This document shows, in pieces, positions 1 to 5,060 of a stretch of 5,060 nt of DNA. The position numbers and the translations under genes were made by a program. The notes under the pieces were generated by a model. It was not told where the DNA came from and ran no database searches. It saw only the letters and a program-made list of their open reading frames with translations. The first letter of the stretch is position 1; each line of letters opens with the position of its first letter. The DNA lies in the NCBI GenBank assembly GCA_900319195.1, contig ONNL01000168.1, positions 1 through 5,060 on the forward strand. The letters run 5' to 3'. Source of the stretch: an uncultured Ruminococcus sp. Lineage in GTDB: Bacteria > Bacillota > Clostridia > Oscillospirales > Ruminococcaceae.

Positions 1-1157
1 ACGAATACCCCGAATTATCGGTCAGCTCCAGTGATAGTTATATCAGCGCGGAATTGCTCTATAACGGAAGCAAGCCCTATGGTGTTCAGATAAGCATAAG
101 CATTTCAAGCTGGTACAGCAACAGCGGCAGCGCAGAGGTAACAGTTACCGAGAGATTCACGGACGAGTATGGCAACCCCGCCTCAGAAGAGCATAGCATC
201 CATGTTGAGTATTACTATCAGGTGGAAACAACTACAACTGTCCCGCCTCCGCCGTACGTCTACAGCGTATCACCTACAAGCTCCCCGACCAATTTCACCG
301 TGGGCGACACAATGACTGTAAGCGTTTATTGGGATAATGACTACTATTACAGCAAGAATCTCGATCTCGAATACGATAGCAGTATAATCAATGTATCAGA
401 CTATAACGGCACATTACTTACCATAACCGCACTCAAGGAAGGTCATACAACACTTACCATAAAAGGCGAGACCGAATCCAACTATGGCTACTATTACGGC
501 TACAATTATGACGAGACTTTTACTGTAGACATAAATGTTATCGCAAAGCCCAAGATACAGAGCATCGGCATCGACTCGACCACCCTTCCGCTCGGCAAGC
601 GGGCAGAGATAGCGGTCAACTGGGACAAATCCGGCTCGCACGACCTGTACTATTCATATGACAGCACGATGTTCTCCGTTGAAGATACCTACGATTACAG
701 CACTGTTACATACGTCGATTTCAGACCGCTGAAAACGGGCACCTCTGATTTCACCATCATGGATTCCGACGGCAACAGCTTCACTCTCACACTTACGGTC
801 GGAGACGCTCCGCCCGTCACCACTGTCACAAGCTACGTCACCACTACTACCACAACTACGACAACTACGACAACGACCACCACAACGACTACAACGACCG
901 TCCCCTCAACGATACTGATAGAGGTCGTTGCAGGCGACGCAAATGACGACGGTACGGTGTCCGTTGCAGACGCGACCCTCATCATGCAGTACCTCGCTTC
1001 TCCGAGTATATTCAAGCTCACCAACACACAGAAAAGGCTTGCCGACGTTTCGGAGACCTCGGACGGAGTCACCGCCGAGGATGCTCTCATCATACAGCGC
1101 TACCTCGCAGGAAATATAACTTCCCTGCCGTATAACTCAGCCGCCGGAAAAGCATAG
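1..1157 (+). CDS. Secreted dockerin type I protein with Ig-like modules, 3' part of the gene (5' end outside window)
   Basis: The frame is open from the first complete codon at position 3, so the true start lies upstream; the TTG at 54 is an internal leucine. The visible part is 384 residues, numbered here so that residue n begins at base 3n. Residues 1-74 are a beta-rich fragment. Residues 75-84 are a Thr/Pro linker (ETTTTVPPPP). Residues 85 to about 181 and 185 to about 266 look like two bacterial Ig-like sandwiches, the first carrying a Tyr/Gly-rich loop. Residues 280-299 are 20 threonines. Residues 311-373 form a dockerin: the first calcium loop has D312, N314, D316 and D323, the second is DVSETSDGVTAED (348-360) followed by ALIIQRYLAG, and the module closes with SLPY. 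By family knowledge, dockerins bind cohesins on scaffoldins, attaching the protein to an extracellular complex. No catalytic module is visible, so the enzymatic or binding role is unknown. The gene ends in TAG, but the frame reopens immediately. Confidence 0.9.
   Translation, partial: EYPELSVSSSDSYISAELLYNGSKPYGVQISISISSWYSNSGSAEVTVTERFTDEYGNPASEEHSIHVEYYYQVETTTTVPPPPYVYSVSPTSSPTNFTVGDTMTVSVYWDNDYYYSKNLDLEYDSSIINVSDYNGTLLTITALKEGHTTLTIKGETESNYGYYYGYNYDETFTVDINVIAKPKIQSIGIDSTTLPLGKRAEIAVNWDKSGSHDLYYSYDSTMFSVEDTYDYSTVTYVDFRPLKTGTSDFTIMDSDGNSFTLTLTVGDAPPVTTVTSYVTTTTTTTTTTTTTTTTTTTTVPSTILIEVVAGDANDDGTVSVADATLIMQYLASPSIFKLTNTQKRLADVSETSDGVTAEDALIIQRYLAGNITSLPYNSAAGKA
840..899 (+). repeat. Poly-threonine linker, 20 consecutive Thr codons
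   Basis: Twenty ACN codons in a row separate the Ig-like modules from the dockerin. All four threonine codons are used, five times each, in mixed order. The tract is therefore a protein-level homopolymer and not a simple trinucleotide array. By analogy with other cellulosomal proteins it should be an extended, flexible, possibly O-glycosylated spacer. Confidence 0.9.
933..1133 (+). other. Dockerin type I module (two calcium-binding repeats)
   Basis: This is the C-terminal domain of the partial protein, beginning GDANDDGTVSVADATLIMQY. The first repeat has a standard 12-residue calcium loop with acidic or Asn ligands at loop positions 1, 3, 5 and 12, followed by a helix ending in MQYL. The second repeat, ADVSETSDGVTAEDALIIQR, has 13 residues between its first and last Asp, one more than the standard spacing, with Ser at position 3. 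The AEDALIIQRYLAG helix and closing SLPY are typical of ruminococcal dockerins. The two repeats are not near-identical, so a symmetric dual-binding mode as in clostridial dockerins is not obvious from the sequence. Cohesin specificity cannot be read from this window. Confidence 0.9.
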
Positions 1158-1496
1158 TTCAGTGCTGCCGAGGTCAGCTATAAAACCGCGTCATTCACCG
1201 CCGCAAAGGGCTATACCAAAAAGCAAGGAAACGCCTCACTCGCTATATACAAAAACACGCTTGCAGTTGGCCGCATAGACATTCCGTATAACACCGCATT
1301 GAAATATGCTGAGTGTGAGACTCCGATACCCGTAGATATAAAGGTCAGCTCCTTGGGCGAGGCTTTTCCGCTTTCAATATATGTAGACGAAGATAACTCT
1401 TTGTTTACATACGGCGAAACCGGTTCAGAGGGGCGAAACGACGAGCGCTGGACCTTTGAAAACGGCTGCTCACACGGGTACATCAATATAGTATGA
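1158..1496 (+). other. Open in-frame extension after the amber stop of the dockerin gene (112 codons, possible remnant or readthrough domain)
   Basis: Directly after the TAG at 1155-1157 the same frame stays open for 112 codons and ends at TGA 1494-1496. The translation begins FSAAEVSYKTASFTAAKGYT and ends HGYINIV. It alternates hydrophobic and polar residues as a beta-sandwich would (for example PIPVDIKVSS and FPLSIYVDEDN) and has codon choice like the upstream gene. It contains no ATG, and neither the TTG at 1299 nor the one at 1353 has a visible Shine-Dalgarno sequence, so an independent gene is unlikely. It could be the tail of a protein cut by a nonsense mutation, the leftover of a domain swap that placed a dockerin here, a sequencing error at the TAG, or a region reached by amber readthrough. 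I do not recognise the domain. Confidence 0.5.
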
Positions 1497-1527
1497 CCCC
1501 TATCATATAAAATGATCGATATGCAAT

Positions 1528-1570
1528 TATCGGGGAAGCCTCCTTCACAGAGACCTCCCCGATATTTTTA
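1528..1570. terminator. Hairpin terminator between convergent genes, probably bidirectional
   Basis: The arms 1528-1536 (TATCGGGGA) and 1556-1564 (TCCCCGATA) form a perfect 9-bp stem. On the plus strand it is followed by ATTTTTATAATAG, a usable U-tract, so it should terminate the dockerin gene. In minus-strand RNA, two G-U pairs extend the stem to 15 bp (arms 1564-1550 and 1542-1528) around a 7-base loop, but the downstream sequence AATTGCAT is a poor U-tract. It lies 32 bases past the TGA at 1494-1496 and 31 bases past the end of the minus-strand gene. The plus-strand function is the more certain. Confidence 0.75.
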
Positions 1571-1594
1571 TAATAGCATTTTTATTAGCGGACA

Positions 1595-2431
1595 TCAATA
1601 CGGCAGTCTGAACTTGCCTGCACGCCATGTGCCGTCACTGCCGATAACTGCCGAAAATTCGTCTGTCTCGGAGTAAGCCGCCGTGCTGTCCCTGTCCGTT
1701 CCCGTGTAGTAATTTTCGACGGTGAAGAATATCTCATTGTCGGTCCTTGAGGTGATACTCGTGACCTTTGAATAGGAGTAGAAGATGTCCATTCCGCGCT
1801 CTCCGCAAAGGGTGTAGAGTGCGCCGCCGCTCTCTTTATACAGTCCCGAGAGCTCGTTGGGATAATTACTGCTGAACACCTGATAATACTCGTTTTCAAC
1901 GTCTGCGAGGGAGTCTATTCCGTCGGTGGTGACAAGGTAATACTGCCAGCCGAGGTCGTCCTCAATATAGATGTTACGGTCGTAATCGTAGGGAGTCCCC
2001 ACCGTGTATTCCCACTGTGTGCGGCAGGCTGACTCAAAAAGTGCCTGACCTGCGGCGATAAGCGTGGAGTCATTTTCACCGTCGCTGCTGCCGCCGTCAA
2101 ATACTACCGCGCCGCTGTCGTCGTATGAGAACGAGCCGTCGCCCTCGGGGTCGGGCTGACCTGTTTTCTCCTCGGGAGCGTCCGTGACCTGCTCCGCGTG
2201 ACTTTCAGTCGCCTGAGCCTCGGTGGGAGCGAGAGGGTCGGGCTGAGTTGCCTCTTCTCCCTCGGAGGTCGTACCCTCTGCGGCAGCATCGCTGTTTTTC
2301 TCCGCGGACGTTGTGACAGCAGGCTTCGAGCTGTTATCGTTCTTTTTCTCTGAACTCTTTCCGAACTGTGTACCTGCCGCAAATGCGGTTATCAGGGCGA
2401 TCACCGCAATGACTGCTGTATATCTTTTCAT
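1595..2431 (-). CDS. Secreted or membrane-anchored protein with acidic linker and IseA-like C-terminal domain (function tentative)
   Basis: The product has 278 residues and a TGA stop. The N-terminus has MKRY followed by a hydrophobic stretch (about residues 5-19, ending ITAFAAG) that could be a signal peptide with cleavage near the AFA/AA small residues, or an uncleaved anchor; there is no lipobox cysteine. Residues 25-120 are a low-complexity linker rich in Glu, Asp, Ser, Thr and Pro, with QPDP occurring twice. Residues 121-278 form a compact aromatic-rich domain containing GWQYYLVTTDGI, EYYQVFSSNYPNEL, LYTLCGERGMDIFYSYSKVT, EIFFTVENYY and a final DGTWRAGKFRLPY. From memory this resembles proteins annotated as IseA-type DL-endopeptidase inhibitors, which restrain peptidoglycan hydrolases outside the cell; that match is unverified. 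Cys136 and Cys209 could form a disulfide. The start is supported by AGGAG 8 bases upstream. The gene follows rnr by 11 bases and is probably in the same transcript. No sortase motif is present. Confidence 0.85.
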   Translation of the reverse strand: MKRYTAVIAVIALITAFAAGTQFGKSSEKKNDNSSKPAVTTSAEKNSDAAAEGTTSEGEEATQPDPLAPTEAQATESHAEQVTDAPEEKTGQPDPEGDGSFSYDDSGAVVFDGGSSDGENDSTLIAAGQALFESACRTQWEYTVGTPYDYDRNIYIEDDLGWQYYLVTTDGIDSLADVENEYYQVFSSNYPNELSGLYKESGGALYTLCGERGMDIFYSYSKVTSITSRTDNEIFFTVENYYTGTDRDSTAAYSETDEFSAVIGSDGTWRAGKFRLPY

Positions 2432-2439
2432 TGTTCATT

Positions 2440-2444
2440 CTCCT
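2440..2444 (-). promoter_or_regulatory. Ribosome binding site overlapping the rnr stop codon
   Basis: AGGAG on the minus strand lies 8 bases before the ATG at 2431-2429. Its first two bases are the A and G of the rnr TAG stop (2445-2443). Ribosomes ending on rnr therefore cover this site, which predicts translational coupling of the two genes and supports the chosen start. Confidence 0.8.
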
Positions 2445-4599
2445 ATTCTTCGAGTGTGAAATCTATTGCTCCGCTGCTGACATTGGCAGCAATACAGGTG
2501 ACGCGTACCTCCATGCCTATCGTGTATGAAACCCCGCTGAATCTCTCCGTGAGTGCAACAGGCTCGGTGTAGTCGTATTCGCCCTCGGGCAGCTCTCGGA
2601 TGTGAACAAGTCCCTCGACAGTATTCGGGAGGACAGCATAGAATCCATACTCGGTAACTCCCGAAATTCTCGCCGTGAAGCTCTCACCGATGTGTGACTT
2701 CATAAGCTCCGCCTTGTAGCAGTCCTCGCATTCGCGCTCGACTGAGATAGCCGTGACCTCCGCATTTGACGAGCGCTCCGCAGCATTTGCCGCAAAGCCC
2801 GTATAGCGCTTGCTGAGCCATGCGTTGTCGTAGCCTGCGAGTATATCCGTGATTATGCGGTGTATCGCAAGGTCGGGATAGCGTCGGATAGGCGAGGTGA
2901 AGTGAGCGTAATCCTCAAGCACAAGTCCGAAATGTCCGAGCGGCTCTGTTGAATACTTAGCCTTCGACATCGACCTCAGCACGAGCATATTGACAGCCTC
3001 GAAGTAATCCGTTCCCTTTGCCTGCTTGAGTATCTCTGCCGCGTGTATCGGCTTGAATTCGGTAAAATCGGGACAAGCCAAGCTGTACTTCGGGAGTATT
3101 TCGCGCAGCGCCTCGACCTTTTCCTCGGGTGGCGCTTCGTGCACACGGTACACAAACGGCACCTGCTTTTCACGCGCAAGTCTTGCCGCCGCTTCGTTTG
3201 CACAGAGCATGAATTCCTCTATCATCTGCTCGGACTTGCCGCGTTCTCTCGCATGAACTCCGACGCAGACGCCGTTTTCGTCTATTTCAAGCGCTCCCTC
3301 GACTGTCTCGATCTCAGGTGCATGGCGCTCCCCGCGCTTCTTTATAAGTATGTCCGCAAGCTCGTCCATGAGCTTTATCTCAGCCGTGACCTCTGCGTAT
3401 TTTGCGAGGATTTCCTCGTCAGCACTGCCGTCGAGGATAGCATTCACCTCGGAGTAAACTCCCTTGACACGCGAACGGATAACGCTCTTGCTGAAGCGAT
3501 AGCTGACGATTTTACCTTTTTTGTCGAGCTCCATGAACGCTGAGAGCGTGAGCCTGTTTTCGTCGGGATTCAGCGAGCAGATACCGTTCGAGAGCTCCTT
3601 TGGGAGCATGGGTATCACCTTGTCCGCATAGTAAATGCTCATGCCGCGGCGGAGCGCCTCCTTGTCGAGAGCACTGTTGCCCCTGACGTAGTTTGATACG
3701 TCCGCGATGTGAACTCCGAGCAGCCAGCCGCTCTTTGTCTTTTCGACAGATACCGCGTCGTCGAGGTCCTTTGAAGAAGCGCTGTCTATCGTGAAAATAG
3801 GCAGACCTCGCAGGTCCTCACGGTTGTTGAGTGAGAATTCCTGAACTCCGCCCTCTGATATTTTCTTTGCCTCTCTGAGAACTTCCTCGGGAAAGGCAGG
3901 CTCGATGCCGTGCTCCGCAAGGATCGCTCCCGCACACGAAGCCGCCTCGTCCGCACTGCCGAAAACTCCGCAGATACGCACCTTATGCTCGGCGTGTCTC
4001 CTACCTCGGTAAACTATCTCCGCGAGGACCTTGTCGCCCTCGTTAAACGGGAGACTTTCCTGCTTGACTATGGTGAGATGATTCTTTGAGGCTGTATCGG
4101 GGACGAGATACGGCTGACCGTCAACTATCTCCGTAACGCCTGTAAGCGTGCTGCTGCCGAAGCCGAGAATGTCAACGATCTCGCCCTCGGGCTCACCCGA
4201 GCGCGATTTGATGTCTGAGATGAGCACACGGTCCTCGGGCATTGCTCCGAGCATACATTTTCCGGGGATAAAGTATTCTGTGCCGTCGTCCGTCTGAGCG
4301 AAGCCGAATGTCCTGCTGAGTCTTGTGACAGTTGCAGGCTTAGCGCCGCTGCGCTCTGTAAGACCGACCTTCTTGCCCTTTCTTACGATGATAGTCCCCT
4401 CGCGGCGAAGCTCCTCAAAGGCTGCCTGAAAGTTCTCGCTGCCGAATTTCTTCGAGCGGCATTTGGACTCAAGCTGACTTATCGGGATAGTCTTTTTGTC
4501 CATAACGGTAAGGGTAGTGACTATCCTGTTTTTGAAGCTTTCGGTGCTTTTGGTCTTTGTCTTTTTTGCTGATGATTTTTTCTTTGCTTTTTCTGCCAT
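2443..4599 (-). CDS. rnr: Ribonuclease R (3'-5' exoribonuclease, RNase II/VacB family)
   Basis: The 718-residue product degrades structured RNA processively from the 3' end in the cytoplasm; in the family it serves mRNA and rRNA turnover and tmRNA-linked quality control. Residues 1-20 are a lysine-rich leader. Residues 21-82 form a winged-helix-like domain, about 88-140 and 150-212 two cold-shock (OB) domains, about 262-595 the catalytic RNB domain, and 637-716 an S1 domain. The metal-binding motif is TIDSASSKDLDDAV, giving D272, D278, D280 and D281. Other signatures are YYADKVIPMLPKELSNGICS and HFTSPIRRYPDL (566-577). Compared with the common TIDGEDAKDFDDAV form, the GEDA portion is SASS, but the catalytic aspartates are intact. 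Length is slightly short for RNase R because the basic C-terminal tail is missing; the S1 domain ends at FTLEE. The start is fixed by AGGAG 6 bases upstream. The gene sits between secG and a secreted protein, and a terminator-like hairpin lies just upstream. Confidence 0.95.
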   Translation of the reverse strand: MAEKAKKKSSAKKTKTKSTESFKNRIVTTLTVMDKKTIPISQLESKCRSKKFGSENFQAAFEELRREGTIIVRKGKKVGLTERSGAKPATVTRLSRTFGFAQTDDGTEYFIPGKCMLGAMPEDRVLISDIKSRSGEPEGEIVDILGFGSSTLTGVTEIVDGQPYLVPDTASKNHLTIVKQESLPFNEGDKVLAEIVYRGRRHAEHKVRICGVFGSADEAASCAGAILAEHGIEPAFPEEVLREAKKISEGGVQEFSLNNREDLRGLPIFTIDSASSKDLDDAVSVEKTKSGWLLGVHIADVSNYVRGNSALDKEALRRGMSIYYADKVIPMLPKELSNGICSLNPDENRLTLSAFMELDKKGKIVSYRFSKSVIRSRVKGVYSEVNAILDGSADEEILAKYAEVTAEIKLMDELADILIKKRGERHAPEIETVEGALEIDENGVCVGVHARERGKSEQMIEEFMLCANEAAARLAREKQVPFVYRVHEAPPEEKVEALREILPKYSLACPDFTEFKPIHAAEILKQAKGTDYFEAVNMLVLRSMSKAKYSTEPLGHFGLVLEDYAHFTSPIRRYPDLAIHRIITDILAGYDNAWLSKRYTGFAANAAERSSNAEVTAISVERECEDCYKAELMKSHIGESFTARISGVTEYGFYAVLPNTVEGLVHIRELPEGEYDYTEPVALTERFSGVSYTIGMEVRVTCIAANVSSGAIDFTLEE

Positions 4600-4605
4600 T
4601 TATAT

Positions 4606-4610
4606 CTCCT
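4606..4610 (-). promoter_or_regulatory. Ribosome binding site of rnr, abutting a terminator U-tract
   Basis: AGGAG lies 6 bases before the rnr ATG at 4599-4597. The seven-T run of the upstream hairpin (4617-4611) touches this site directly, so terminator and ribosome binding site share one short leader of about 50 bases. Confidence 0.8.
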
Positions 4611-4644
4611 AAAAAAATAAGCCCCATGACCGATGTCACAGGGC
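4611..4644 (-). terminator. Intrinsic terminator or attenuator between secG and rnr
   Basis: In minus-strand RNA the arms GCCCUGUGAC (4644-4635) and GUCAUGGGGC (4630-4621) pair over 10 bp, eight Watson-Crick and two G-U, with a 4-base AUCG loop. The stem is followed at once by UUAUUUUUUU (4620-4611). It begins 7 bases after the secG TAA. In the plus direction the two wobble positions become mismatches and no good T-run follows, so the orientation is clear. It should stop many transcripts leaving secG and lower rnr expression relative to secG. Confidence 0.8.
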
Positions 4645-4651
4645 ATTGATT

Positions 4652-4909
4652 TTACTTTTTGAGTATCGGGATTATATTTATCGCAAGAACTGCGAGGAAG
4701 AATAAAATACCGAGTGTTCTTGTTATCTTTGCAAGGATAGCTTCTTTTGTTCTGCCCTCATTCTGTCCGTAGAATGAATCTGTGCTCGCACCTGTAAGAG
4801 CGGCGGTCATGCTGTCCTGCGATTTCTGCTCCTGTGAAAGAGTGATAATAATAAGAAGTATGCTCAAGAGAAGAATTACGATTCCTCCTACTATTTCAAG
4901 AACTGACAT
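4652..4909 (-). CDS. secG: Protein-export translocase subunit SecG
   Basis: The 85-residue product fits the usual SecG length and layout: a first membrane helix at about residues 4-24 (LEIVGGIVILLLSILLIIIT), a polar loop with the family-like stretch TDSFYGQNEGRTKEAILAKI, and a second helix at about residues 65-82 ending in NIIPILKK. SecG is the small non-essential partner of SecY and SecE in the plasma-membrane channel and helps the SecA motor cycle. The ATG start is fixed by GGAGG 9 bases upstream and a strong promoter about 45 bases upstream. The gene is followed by rnr, a neighbourhood common in Firmicutes. It would serve export of surface proteins such as the dockerin protein and the 278-residue product, although this link is functional and not regulatory. 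Confidence 0.93.
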   Translation of the reverse strand: MSVLEIVGGIVILLLSILLIIITLSQEQKSQDSMTAALTGASTDSFYGQNEGRTKEAILAKITRTLGILFFLAVLAINIIPILKK

Positions 4910-4918
4910 AATTATAAA

Positions 4919-4923
4919 CCTCC
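4919..4923 (-). promoter_or_regulatory. Ribosome binding site of secG
   Basis: GGAGG on the minus strand lies 9 bases before the ATG at 4909-4907. It is a strong match to the anti-Shine-Dalgarno sequence and supports this start. Confidence 0.85.
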
Positions 4924-4954
4924 GTGAAAATTTATAGAAACTTGATTCCTATTA

Positions 4955-4983
4955 ATTATATCACAGTTTTTCTGATATTTCAA
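4955..4983 (-). promoter_or_regulatory. Sigma-A type promoter for secG (and probably rnr and the following gene)
   Basis: Reading the minus strand, TTGAAA (4983-4978) and TATAAT (4960-4955) are separated by exactly 17 bases, with a TGA extension just before the -10 giving a TGn extended element. This is close to consensus. Transcription should start near 4948, leaving an untranslated leader of roughly 40 bases before secG. AT-rich sequence upstream could act as an UP element. Confidence 0.85.
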
Positions 4984-4991
4984 TAGGCTGT

Positions 4992-5029
4992 CACAAAAAA
5001 TGCGAAGAAATTTTTTTCACTTTTTTGTG
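4992..5029. repeat. AT-rich inverted repeat upstream of the secG promoter
   Basis: CACAAAAAA (4992-5000) and TTTTTTGTG (5021-5029) are perfect 9-base inverted copies with 20 bases between. The spacer holds a looser purine/pyrimidine symmetry (GAAGAAA, TTTTTTTC). It lies just upstream of the secG -35 element, so it could be a bent UP element, a regulator site, or the weak end of a gene to the right. No gene is visible in 4984-5060. Confidence 0.4.
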
Positions 5030-5060
5030 TATTATTACATATAGAATTACATTCGCACCT

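Noticed and set aside
54..56. TTG as start codon of the dockerin gene
   Set aside because: The same frame is open through to the left edge of the window, has protein-like sequence there, and no ribosome binding site precedes the TTG; the gene is truncated by the window.
833..1093. Minus-strand frame with a poly-valine run
   Set aside because: It is the antisense of the poly-threonine codons and the dockerin; no gene signals are present.
1155..1157. TAG encoding pyrrolysine
   Set aside because: No pyl genes or downstream insertion structure can be seen, the site is not in a methylamine methyltransferase, and rnr also ends in TAG at a natural domain end.
1211..1486. Minus-strand open frame of 91 codons opposite the dockerin extension
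   Set aside because: No ribosome binding site or promoter was seen, the translation is not recognisable, and it mirrors the better-supported plus frame.
1299..1496. Separate small gene starting at TTG 1299
   Set aside because: No Shine-Dalgarno sequence or promoter precedes it, and coding-like sequence continues upstream in the same frame to the TAG, so it is better described as an extension of the dockerin frame.
2148..2246. Repeated 12-mer GGGTCGGGCTGA at 2148-2159 and 2235-2246
   Set aside because: It simply encodes the QPDP motif twice in a low-complexity linker; two copies do not make a separate repeat element.
3043..3543. Plus-strand open frame of 166 codons inside rnr
   Set aside because: It is antisense to the RNB domain of RNase R, has no start signals or recognisable domain, and the rnr frame is clearly the coding one.
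4671..4698. Internal promoter for rnr within the end of secG (TATAAT at 4676-4671 on the minus strand)
   Set aside because: The -10 matches but the hexamer 17 bases upstream (TTCCTC) is a poor -35 and the bases also encode the second membrane helix; it is possible but not supported enough to list.

Overview
The window looks like chromosomal DNA from an anaerobic, fibre-degrading gut bacterium of the Clostridia, most likely Ruminococcus or a close relative. This rests on a C-terminal type I dockerin behind a long threonine linker (typical of ruminococcal cellulosome-associated proteins), the secG-rnr gene order common in Firmicutes, and a clear sigma-A promoter with AGGAG/GGAGG ribosome binding sites. 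The genus is inferred; no rRNA or other marker is present. || Left part (1-1496, plus strand): the 3' end of a large secreted protein that starts outside the window. It shows beta-rich, Ig-like modules, a short Thr/Pro linker, a linker of 20 consecutive threonines, and a dockerin that would dock the protein onto a cohesin-bearing scaffoldin. The gene stops at an amber codon (1155-1157), but the same frame stays open for 112 more codons to a TGA at 1494-1496. This is the oddest feature of the window. || Middle (1497-1594): a GC-rich hairpin between two convergent genes, probably terminating transcription from one or both sides. || Right part (1595-4909, minus strand, read right to left): secG (Sec translocon subunit), rnr (RNase R) and a secreted or membrane-anchored protein of 278 residues whose C-terminal domain resembles IseA-type inhibitors of cell-wall DL-endopeptidases (tentative). 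A strong promoter with an extended -10 lies upstream of secG. A 10-bp hairpin with a U-tract sits between secG and rnr, directly against the rnr ribosome binding site, so rnr expression probably depends on partial readthrough. The 278-residue gene starts 11 bases after rnr, with its ribosome binding site overlapping the rnr stop codon, so the two are probably co-transcribed and translationally coupled. smpB, often found just after rnr in Firmicutes, is not at that position. || Together the genes concern protein export (SecG), RNA turnover (RNase R) and the cell surface (the secreted dockerin protein and the possible wall-hydrolase inhibitor). No mobile element, CRISPR array, tRNA or rRNA was seen. 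No clearly new multi-gene system is evident; the best leads are the amber-interrupted extension, the terminator against the rnr ribosome binding site, and the unusual partner of rnr.
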